Source of the DNA: Paludibacter sp.
Lineage (GTDB): Bacteria > Bacteroidota > Bacteroidia > Bacteroidales > Paludibacteraceae
Assembly: GCA_024710005.1 (NCBI GenBank)
Contig: JANJVQ010000036.1
Location: 338,838-402,837, forward strand
DNA length: 64,000 nt
Direction of reading: 5' to 3'
The notes under the pieces were generated by a model, which saw only the letters and a list, made by a program, of their open reading frames with translations, was not told the DNA's origin and searched no databases. Below, piece after piece: positions 55,206 through 61,391 of the stretch. Positions within the stretch are counted from its first letter, which is position 1. Every line of letters begins with the position of its first letter. Both the position numbers and the translations under genes were made by a program.

Positions 55206-55227
55206 TCATCTGTTGTGTTACACGTTT
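55206..55227 (-). repeat. Copy A of a 22-bp direct repeat, upstream of fecR (PUL 2)
   Basis: Identical to 55894-55915; the core on the + strand is TGTTGTGTTACACG. Weaker similarity extends about 45 bp further on the + strand, where both copies show GTACC or GTACCAG and a TATG(C/T)T(A/G)TAAAACAT block. In copy A that block encodes the end of the sigma factor. Confidence 0.7.
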
Positions 55228-55254
55228 CAATTTTGTGTTGGTACCGTTTCTTTT

Positions 55255-55848
55255 TTATGCTATAAAACATAATTCGAAAAGGAGCAGGTACAGAATATTG
55301 GTTTTTAATAAACCTCCCCTGATTTTTTTCAGGGCGGTGGTGAGCTGATTCTTAACGGTTTGTTCTGAAAGATTGAGGGTTTCCGAAATCTCCTCGATTG
55401 TTTTGCCTTTTTCCCGGCTTAGTTCGTAAATTTCCAATTGTCGACCGGTAAGGAGTTTCTTGCACAGCTTGAGTGTTTTTACAAAATCATCGTATAACAA
55501 CTTTGTCTCGGCTTCTGTGTTTTCTTCCTGACCGGCTTCTTCTCTATAGCCGATGTAGAGTTCCATTTCTGTTTTGTTGATTTGTTTGCGGAACAGGTCA
55601 ATCAACCGATGATTGGCTATAGTAAATAAAAATGACTGAAGTGATCCGTCAACCGACAGTGATTCCCGCACCGTCCATAAGCGGAGGAAGGTTTCCTGCA
55701 CGATGTCTCCGGCGGTCTCCTGCGACTTGGTGTGTGCCAGTGCAAAGCTGTAAAGTTTGTCGGCATACATGTCATAAATCGCGTTGAAGGCTTTGTGTGA
55801 ACCTCCCCGCAATTCTTTGATGTAGGATTTCAGGATGTTGTTTTCCAT
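55255..55848 (-). CDS. ECF-type RNA polymerase sigma factor (PUL 2)
   Basis: Sigma factor of 197 residues from ATG 55848 (the frame extends 12 residues upstream with non-family sequence). Region 2: AFNAIYDMYADKLYSFALAH, then DIVQETFLRLWTVRES. Region 4: LTGRQLEIYELSREKGKTIE, then EISETLNLSEQTVKNQLTTALKKIR. The C-terminus is hydrophobic (TNILYLLLFELCFIA), as in the PUL 1 sigma factor. It is the first gene of PUL 2. Confidence 0.93.
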   Translation of the reverse strand: MENNILKSYIKELRGGSHKAFNAIYDMYADKLYSFALAHTKSQETAGDIVQETFLRLWTVRESLSVDGSLQSFLFTIANHRLIDLFRKQINKTEMELYIGYREEAGQEENTEAETKLLYDDFVKTLKLCKKLLTGRQLEIYELSREKGKTIEEISETLNLSEQTVKNQLTTALKKIRGGLLKTNILYLLLFELCFIA

Positions 55849-55893
55849 CTTATTTGTATTGATAATGAAGCGATGGCGATACACAATATCACT

Positions 55894-55915
55894 TCATCTG
55901 TTGTGTTACACGTTT
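55894..55915 (-). repeat. Copy B of the 22-bp direct repeat, upstream of the sigma gene (PUL 2)
   Basis: Exact copy of 55206-55227, placed in the 5' region of the sigma gene. A GTAATTTATGTTGTAAAACA block follows on the + strand, similar to the tail of the sigma gene in copy A. Further upstream is an inverted repeat ACATA-TCTG-TATGT (55989-56002). Confidence 0.7.
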
Positions 55916-56037
55916 TGTAATGAGGTTAGTACCAGTCGTAATTTATGTTGTAAAACATATTACCCGGCAAAGATGTGATAAAAAACGGACATATCTGTAT
56001 GTGTTGGGTATTTTAATGCTGATATAGCAGTTTTTTT

Positions 56038-56078
56038 TTAAAAAAATCGCCGCTACTGAGAAATTCAATAGCGGCGAT
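56038..56078 (-). terminator. Intrinsic terminator of fabI
   Basis: On the - strand, ATCGCCGCTA and TAGCGGCGAT form a perfect 10-bp stem (56069-56078 and 56046-56055), followed by seven Ts. It lies about 50 bp after the fabI stop and separates fabI from PUL 2. Confidence 0.9.
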
Positions 56079-56130
56079 TCTATAAAAATATTTACTTATG
56101 TCTGAAATTTAAAAATGAAATATTTGAATT

Positions 56131-56988
56131 TTATCCTAAAATGATATTTCCTTCTTCATCTTTCAGCCCTTCGAAACTCTTGATGTATTGCTCCATCGCG
56201 CGGTAACTCATACCCATGCTGGAGTATCCCCCGTCGTGGAAGAGGTTCTGCATGGTTACTTTTTTAGTCAGGTCGCTGAACATCACCACACAATAGTCGG
56301 CACATTCATCGGCTGTTGCATTGCCCAGCGGTGACATGCGGTCTGAAAAGTCAACCAAACTGTCGAAGCCTTTAATTCCACTTCCTGCTGTTGTGACAGT
56401 AGGCGATTGTGAGATGGTGTTGATACGTACATTGTGTGCACGACCATAGATATAGCCGAAACTTCTGGCTATTGACTCCAGCATTGCCTTGGCGTCTGCC
56501 ATGTCGTTGTAGCCATACATGGTGCGCTGTGCAGCTCCATAAGACAGCGCCAATACGGAACCCCAATCGTTGATGGCATTCTTTTTATAGGCTACCTGTA
56601 GCATTTTATGAAATGAAACAGCCGAGATATCTAATGTTTGGTTTAACAAGTTATAATCCAGATCGTCATAAGTGCGCTTCTTACGTACGTTGGGCGACAT
56701 GCCTATGGAGTGCAAAATGAAATCGATCTTTCCGCCCAATGCTTCCATTGACTGATCAATAACCTGCTCCAAATCTTCCACGCTGGTTGCATCGGCCGGG
56801 ATGAGTTTAGCATTTAATTTTGCAGCTAATTCTTCAGTTGTACCCATTCTGATAGCCAAAGGTGTGTTTGATAGGGTGATAGTTGCTCCTTCTTCCACGC
56901 AGCGTTCTGCGACTTTCCAGGCGATGGACATGTCGTTTAATGCCCCGAAAATAATTCCTTTTTTACCTTTTAATAAATTATTACCCAT
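56131..56988 (-). CDS. fabI: Enoyl-[acyl-carrier-protein] reductase (NADH) FabI
   Basis: Short-chain dehydrogenase-type enzyme of 285 residues that reduces the enoyl-ACP double bond in type II fatty-acid synthesis. GIIFGALNDMSIAWKVAE forms the NADH-binding start. The catalytic Tyr and Lys fit Y160-x6-K167 in MYGYNDMADAKAML. HSIGMSPN and the C-terminal FHDGGYSSMGM are also family marks. Its promoter lies directly upstream, so it is expressed separately from the aromatic operon. Confidence 0.95.
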   Translation of the reverse strand: MGNNLLKGKKGIIFGALNDMSIAWKVAERCVEEGATITLSNTPLAIRMGTTEELAAKLNAKLIPADATSVEDLEQVIDQSMEALGGKIDFILHSIGMSPNVRKKRTYDDLDYNLLNQTLDISAVSFHKMLQVAYKKNAINDWGSVLALSYGAAQRTMYGYNDMADAKAMLESIARSFGYIYGRAHNVRINTISQSPTVTTAGSGIKGFDSLVDFSDRMSPLGNATADECADYCVVMFSDLTKKVTMQNLFHDGGYSSMGMSYRAMEQYIKSFEGLKDEEGNIILG

Positions 56989-57064
56989 GTTATTCGTTTT
57001 AGTTAATCCTTTCTAAGTAACCAATTAATACCTGAAATTGTTCAGAAAGGACGTAATTTCGGCA

Positions 57065-57095
57065 CAAAATTACACAAAATGTGCAATATTCGCAA
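57065..57095 (-). promoter_or_regulatory. fabI promoter
   Basis: On the - strand, TAATTTTG (57065-57072) matches TAnnTTTG, with a TTG -33 element at 57093-57095 and a 20-bp spacer. It sits about 75 bp upstream of the fabI ATG, directly after the end of the DAHP synthase gene. Confidence 0.65.
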
Positions 57096-57096
57096 C

Positions 57097-58158
57097 TTAT
57101 GCCTTCATTATTTCCATTTGATGACGTACCGACTCTTCGTGAATGGCGACTAAAACGGCTTTCATAAATTCCGGATGCATGCCCATCTTTTCAGCCTGAG
57201 AGATGCGTTTCTGCAGAATCTCATCGTATCGTTGTTCCTGTAAAATCGGCATGTTATGCTCTTTCTTATACTGACCGATTTCTTCTGAAATGCGCATGCG
57301 TTTGGCTAATAACTCAAGCAAGTCGTTATCACATTCGTCAATCTGCCGACGCAATGCCGATAGGTTTTCGGTTGTTTGATGAGCATCACGAATTACCAGG
57401 GTGCTTAATATGAAATCCAATACGGCAGGTGTAACCTGTTGAGTAGCATCGCTCCAGGCTTTTTCCGGATTTACATGGGTTTCTACAATTAATCCGTCGA
57501 AATTTAAGTCCATTGCCTGCTGGCAAAGTGGCGCCACCAATTCTCTTTTTCCACCGATATGACTCGGATCACAAAGGATAGGTACTTCCGGCATTTGCCG
57601 GTGTAACTCAATGGGGATATGCCATTGCGGAAGATTCCGGTAAATCTTTTTGTCGTAGCTGCTGAAACCGCGGTGAATAGCCGCAATTTTTCGTACACCT
57701 GCATTGTAAACACGTTCGATGGCGCCAATCCACAAGTCTAAATCAGGGTTAACCGGATTTTTGATTAATACCGGAATGTCTGTTCCTTCCAACGCATCTG
57801 CAATTTCCTGTACAGCAAAAGGATTAGCTGTGGTGCGGGCGCCTATCCAGATCATGTCCACATCGGCGGCAAGGGCTTCACGTACGTGCTTGGCGGTAGC
57901 AACCTCTGTGGCGACATACATGCCCAGCTCTTCTTTCACTCTTTTCAACCAGGGGAGTCCCTCAGCTCCGATGCCTTCGAATCCTCCCGGTTTGGTGCGG
58001 GGTTTCCAGATACCTGCTCTGTATATCTTGATGCCTAATGCATTCAACTGACGGGCAGTTTCCATGACTTGTTCTTCTGTTTCTGCCGAACAGGGACCGG
58101 CAATAACCAGCGGACGCTTTGCGTCAATGCCGGGAAGTAAAATTGATTGTAATTCCAT
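57097..58158 (-). CDS. Bifunctional DAHP synthase / chorismate mutase
   Basis: Protein of 353 residues. The N-terminal ~255 residues are a 3-deoxy-7-phosphoheptulonate synthase (IAGPCSAETEEQV at 19-31; DPSHIGGKRELV), the first step of the shikimate pathway. The C-terminal ~90 residues (LSALRRQIDECDNDLLELLA) are an AroQ-type chorismate mutase, making prephenate. The fusion places the entry and branch-point steps in one protein and allows prephenate feedback, as known in homologs. It is the third gene of the pheA operon. Confidence 0.93.
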   Translation of the reverse strand: MELQSILLPGIDAKRPLVIAGPCSAETEEQVMETARQLNALGIKIYRAGIWKPRTKPGGFEGIGAEGLPWLKRVKEELGMYVATEVATAKHVREALAADVDMIWIGARTTANPFAVQEIADALEGTDIPVLIKNPVNPDLDLWIGAIERVYNAGVRKIAAIHRGFSSYDKKIYRNLPQWHIPIELHRQMPEVPILCDPSHIGGKRELVAPLCQQAMDLNFDGLIVETHVNPEKAWSDATQQVTPAVLDFILSTLVIRDAHQTTENLSALRRQIDECDNDLLELLAKRMRISEEIGQYKKEHNMPILQEQRYDEILQKRISQAEKMGMHPEFMKAVLVAIHEESVRHQMEIMKA

Positions 58159-58167
58159 TTTGATTGT

Positions 58168-58310
58168 TTTGTTGAACCATATAAGTCATATAAGTTACAT
58201 ATAAGTTTTTGTGTCTTGTAATAATATTTCTGTTATACAGTTTGTGTTATTTGATGTTTATTGAATATTGTACAAACTTATATGTAACTTATATGACTTA
58301 TATGGTTTAA
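58168..58310. repeat. Two inverted CTTATATG-family elements in the aromatic operon
   Basis: AACCATATAAGTCATATAAG (58178-) and its opposite-orientation partner ACTTATATGTAACTTATATG (58268-) flank a short AT-rich stretch. The two could fold back on each other in the operon mRNA. Relatives are at 13449, 17071 and 22346. Confidence 0.65.
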
Positions 58311-58312
58311 TA

Positions 58313-59473
58313 TTAATTTATTATTGATATTCTCTTTAATGCCTCCGCCAACATTCCTTCCGGACAACACAGCGATATACGCACATACCGTTTACCCTTG
58401 TCGCCGAAAATAAAGCCGGGGGTGATAAAAACATTTTTTCCGTACAGTATTTCATCTGCCAGTTCTCCTGAATCTTTGTATTTCTCAGGAATTTTAGCCC
58501 AGATGAACATGCCAACCTGTTTGGTGTCGTACGAACAGCCCAGCGTATCCATGATTTGTAAAGCCAAGACGCGTCTTTTGGCATAGACACTATTCATTTC
58601 ATCGTGCCATGCTTTTGTGTTTTGCAGGGCTTTGGTTGCAGCCACCATCATAGGCTTGTACATTCCCGAGTCAACATTCGACTTTACTTTCAGTATCCAC
58701 TGTACAAACTCGGCATTGGTTGCCAGCATTGCCATACGCCATCCGGCCATGTTGTGCGATTTGCTCATGGAGTTCAGTTCTATGCAGATGTCCTTTGCTC
58801 CGGGAACTGAAAGGATGCTCAATTTTTCGTCATTGAGAATGAAACTGTAGGGATTGTCGTTACAGATTACTATGTTGTGCTTTTTCCCGAATGCGACTAA
58901 TTTTTCAAACAGCTCCATGCTGCCATTGGCGCCGGTCGGCATATTCGGGTAATTCACCCACATGAGTTTAACGTTTGACAAATCCATTTGTTCGAGCGCC
59001 TCAAAATCGGGTTGCCAGTTGTTTGATTCGTCTAAATCATAACTGATGATATTGGCTTCGCAGATGCGACTGGCTGAAGTATATGTCGGATATCCGGGAT
59101 TGGGAACCAATACGCTTTCCCCGGGGTTTACAAATGCTAACGTGATGTGCAGAATGCCTTCCTTGGATCCGATAAGCGGTTGTATCTCTGTCGCTGGATT
59201 TAATTCAACGCCATACCATTGTTTGTACCAGACAGCAAAACCGTTGCGTAACTCTGGAATACCTACATAACTCTGGTAGCCGTGTGTGTCGGGTTTTTGT
59301 GCCTCGGCACAGAGTGCTGCTATTGTCTCTGCTGATGGCGGCAAGTCAGGATTTCCTATCCCCAGATTAATGACCTTTTTTCCAGCTGCATTCATTTCAG
59401 CCACTTCCCGCAACTTTTGCGAGAAATAATATTCTGAAACGCTATTTAATCTATTTGCGGGTTTGATGTTCAT
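58313..59473 (-). CDS. Class I/II pyridoxal-phosphate aminotransferase (aromatic operon)
   Basis: Fold-type I aminotransferase of 386 residues. VINLGIGNPDLPPS begins the core, VNYPNMPTGANG and NDNPYS bind the cofactor, and the PLP lysine is K238 in SMSKSHNMAGWRMAM. Between pheA and DAHP synthase-chorismate mutase it most likely transaminates prephenate, phenylpyruvate or 4-hydroxyphenylpyruvate. Which of these cannot be decided from sequence. Confidence 0.88.
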   Translation of the reverse strand: MNIKPANRLNSVSEYYFSQKLREVAEMNAAGKKVINLGIGNPDLPPSAETIAALCAEAQKPDTHGYQSYVGIPELRNGFAVWYKQWYGVELNPATEIQPLIGSKEGILHITLAFVNPGESVLVPNPGYPTYTSASRICEANIISYDLDESNNWQPDFEALEQMDLSNVKLMWVNYPNMPTGANGSMELFEKLVAFGKKHNIVICNDNPYSFILNDEKLSILSVPGAKDICIELNSMSKSHNMAGWRMAMLATNAEFVQWILKVKSNVDSGMYKPMMVAATKALQNTKAWHDEMNSVYAKRRVLALQIMDTLGCSYDTKQVGMFIWAKIPEKYKDSGELADEILYGKNVFITPGFIFGDKGKRYVRISLCCPEGMLAEALKRISIIN

Positions 59474-59529
59474 TTGTTATTATGTTTTTTTTCCTTTTAT
59501 GATGAATGGTATTATTATTTGGAAAAAAC

Positions 59530-59590
59530 ATTGTGCGCAAGCATTGCGCCCCTACAGTTATTCACTATTCGCTATTCGCTATTCGCTACT
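59530..59590. repeat. GCGCAAGCATTGCGCCCC and GCTATTCGC repeats between pheA and the aminotransferase gene
   Basis: The hairpin-like GCGCAAGCATTGCGCCCC (59533-59550) is the counterpart of 13386-13407, and CACTATTCGCTATTCGCTAT (from 59565) belongs to the family at 4607, 7424 and 15612. The latter overlaps the extreme 3' end of pheA. Confidence 0.6.
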
Positions 59591-60428
59591 CCGGCGTCTT
59601 CCCTTCCTGATACTCGCCCAACAACTGAAAATCCTTCAATAACGGCCGAACAGCATCTAATGATTGACGGTATCGTTCGTAATTGTCAAAAGTGAGGCTG
59701 ATGTAAAACTGGTATTCCCATTCTCTTCCAACAATGGGCAGAGATTGAATCTTGGTCAGGTTTACCCGGTAAAAGGACAAGATCGAAAGCACCTTGGCCA
59801 GACTCCCTTCTTCGTGTGGAAGTGTGAATACCATTGATGATTTGTTCAATTTGATGTCCTGTATCATTTTATCTGCCAGTTCGGGCGCAGCTACAATCAG
59901 AAAACGGGTAAAATTCCGTTTGTTAGTCTCGATTCCGTCAGCAATGATTTCTAATCCATATTTTTCAGCAGCAAACCGGCTGCAAATGGCAGCTCTTCCC
60001 ATGATCTTGTTTTCTGCAATTTCTTTGGCCGAAAGGGCGGTGTCATCACTTTCCACAGCCCTCAGGTGATGATGCTGCTCAAGAAACTCCTCGCATTGCA
60101 TCAGGGCAATGGGATGGGAGTGTACCTCCTTTATTTCGTTGATACCTTGTCCGGGCATCGCGGCAAGGGTATGTGAAATCCGGAGTTTATGCTCCCCGAT
60201 AATCACATTGCCGCTTTCCCTTAAAAGATTGTGGTTCTGAAGTAAACTCCCGGCTATGGTGTTTTCAATCGCGATGATACCTAACACACCCGGATCTTCA
60301 GTCATAACACTGAATACATCTCTGAATGTTACGCAGGGTACTATCTCGATTTCTTCACCGTTGAAATATTGTCGGGCGGCAATCTCGTGAAATGCCCCGC
60401 TTACTCCCTGTATGGCTACTCTTTTCAT
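59586..60428 (-). CDS. pheA: Prephenate dehydratase with ACT domain
   Basis: Monofunctional enzyme of 280 residues converting prephenate to phenylpyruvate. The catalytic domain starts with KRVAIQGVSGAFHEIAA, and the signature NFTRFLIV includes Thr174. The ACT regulatory domain from ~195 (SSMVFTLPHEEGSLAKVLSI, then TKIQSLPIVGREWEYQFYIS) gives Phe feedback control in this family. It is the first structural gene after the attenuator at 60442-60575. Confidence 0.95.
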   Translation of the reverse strand: MKRVAIQGVSGAFHEIAARQYFNGEEIEIVPCVTFRDVFSVMTEDPGVLGIIAIENTIAGSLLQNHNLLRESGNVIIGEHKLRISHTLAAMPGQGINEIKEVHSHPIALMQCEEFLEQHHHLRAVESDDTALSAKEIAENKIMGRAAICSRFAAEKYGLEIIADGIETNKRNFTRFLIVAAPELADKMIQDIKLNKSSMVFTLPHEEGSLAKVLSILSFYRVNLTKIQSLPIVGREWEYQFYISLTFDNYERYRQSLDAVRPLLKDFQLLGEYQEGKTPE

Positions 60429-60441
60429 ATCTGTTTAAATT

Positions 60442-60471
60442 AAAAAATCCTACTCATGTATTGAGCAGGAT
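60442..60471 (-). terminator. Attenuator terminator upstream of pheA
   Basis: On the - strand, ATCCTGCTCA and TGAGTAGGAT (60462-60471 and 60447-60456) form a 10-bp stem with one G-U pair and a 5-base loop, followed by a T run. It lies only 13 bp before the pheA ATG, so it must be overcome for the operon to be read. Its 5' arm can instead pair with the segment at 60516-60524. Confidence 0.85.
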
Positions 60472-60515
60472 TTTTATTTATGTATCTTATTTATTATTTG
60501 ATTCTACATACAATT

Positions 60516-60524
60516 ATCCTGCTC
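60516..60524 (-). promoter_or_regulatory. Anti-terminator segment of the pheA leader
   Basis: GAGCAGGAT on the - strand is exactly complementary over 9 bases to ATCCTGCTC in the terminator's 5' arm. It begins immediately after the stop codon of the leader peptide. A ribosome that finishes the peptide would cover it, while one stalled at Phe/Tyr codons would leave it free. Confidence 0.75.
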
Positions 60525-60575
60525 TCACCTTTTAAAGTAAAAGTAAAAATAAAAGTATGTAAAAAATCGTGTCAT
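60525..60575 (-). CDS. Phe/Tyr-rich leader peptide of the aromatic operon
   Basis: A 16-residue ORF, MTRFFTYFYFYFYFKR, with ATG at 60575 and TGA at 60525-60527. Six Phe and four Tyr codons stand in one short run. It is followed directly by the anti-terminator segment and then the terminator before pheA, the same layout as pheL in enterobacteria. The amino acids counted are the products of the operon it precedes. A chance reading in AT-rich DNA is possible, but the coincidence with the two RNA elements makes it unlikely. Confidence 0.82.
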   Translation of the reverse strand: MTRFFTYFYFYFYFKR

Positions 60576-60594
60576 TTTCGTTTTGTTTTCGATG

Positions 60595-60624
60595 CAAAAG
60601 TAATACTTTTTCAATAAACTGCAA
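60595..60624 (-). promoter_or_regulatory. Promoter of the pheA leader
   Basis: On the - strand, TACTTTTG (60595-60602) matches TAnnTTTG exactly, with TTG at 60622-60624 as the -33 element and a 19-bp spacer. The expected transcript start would leave a 5' end only about 10-15 bases ahead of the leader ATG. Confidence 0.7.
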
Positions 60625-60859
60625 TTTTTTCTGAAAATATTTTTATTCTATTGTGGGTCTATACCGGGAATTATGCAATTTTTTCATGCCTGAAATTTCA
60701 GCAAAAAGTGCTTTTGGGCTCAGAACACCTCTAAAGCCCTCTGTATAAAAGGATTTCAGCAGATTATTCAAAAATCTAACAAAGTTTTATCAAAGTTCTA
60801 ACAAAGTTCTAACAAAAAATGACAAAAAATTAACAAAACATTACACCGTTTGACATTAT
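60625..60859. other. Gene-free AT-rich stretch downstream of the adaptor gene
   Basis: No ORF of note was recognised. Around 60768-60835 there are short direct repeats of AACAAAGTTCT and related words ending in a run of ACAAAAAATGACAAAAAATT. I looked for an immunity-type small membrane protein here on both strands and found none. Confidence 0.5.
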
Positions 60860-61375
60860 TTAACGTGAAAAAAGTGATAATTTTTTTATCGGAGCAAAAA
60901 TTCTTTCAATTAACCTCCGGTTTTCGGTGATAATTTCGGCAGTTGCCGACAAATTTCCACTCATTTGCAGCTCCTTTTTGCTACTTGTCACTAATTTCTC
61001 ACCAATTTGTACTTCCACGAGGTAGCTTTCACGTTCCTTTGTTGGTGAAATTTGTCGGGTAATACCGTTGATATGCCCAAACTCCAGGTAGGGATAAGCA
61101 GTCATTTTCAGGATTACCTGCTGACCTGACTGAATTTTACCCGCTCCGCCTGCCGGGACTTTGACGTATGCAATCCACTCATTGTTAGAGTTTTGTATAG
61201 ATGCTTCGCCGCTGATGATATCAGGGTAATTGAAAAAGAAACTGCCGGCAATGAGGATGGCCAGGATGGCACAGATAACGGATGTTCCGTATCGGATGAG
61301 CGCCTTCGGTGGCCGGGCTAAGATTTCCTGTACCTCCCGACTCCTGAGTTCTATGTTGTTGCCTTCCTGATTCAT
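60860..61375 (-). CDS. Shortened HlyD-type adaptor, lacking the coiled-coil/lipoyl middle
   Basis: Protein of 171 residues; adaptors of this Bacteroidetes branch are usually over 400. A short cytoplasmic tail leads to a membrane helix (about 30-48, SVICAILAILIAGSFFF), then YPDIISGEASIQ, the normal first beta-strand. The sequence jumps directly to EWIAYVKVPAGGAGKIQSGQ and the beta-barrel/C-terminal region (TAYPYLEFGHINGI, MSGNLSATAEIITENRRLIE). The alpha-helical hairpin that reaches TolC-like channels is missing. It starts 16 bp after the ABC transporter gene. It is either an in-frame deletion or a compact form that still assists the exporter. Confidence 0.78.
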   Translation of the reverse strand: MNQEGNNIELRSREVQEILARPPKALIRYGTSVICAILAILIAGSFFFNYPDIISGEASIQNSNNEWIAYVKVPAGGAGKIQSGQQVILKMTAYPYLEFGHINGITRQISPTKERESYLVEVQIGEKLVTSSKKELQMSGNLSATAEIITENRRLIERIFAPIKKLSLFSR

Positions 61376-61391
61376 GTCGTTTTATATTCTC

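Noticed and set aside
60768..60835. AACAAAGTTCT short direct repeats as a regulatory array
   Set aside because: Copies are few, AT-rich and irregularly spaced; simple-sequence drift is sufficient.
60601..60859. Immunity protein gene for the double-glycine peptides
   Set aside because: No ORF with membrane-helix character was found on either strand; if one exists it is probably beyond the right edge.
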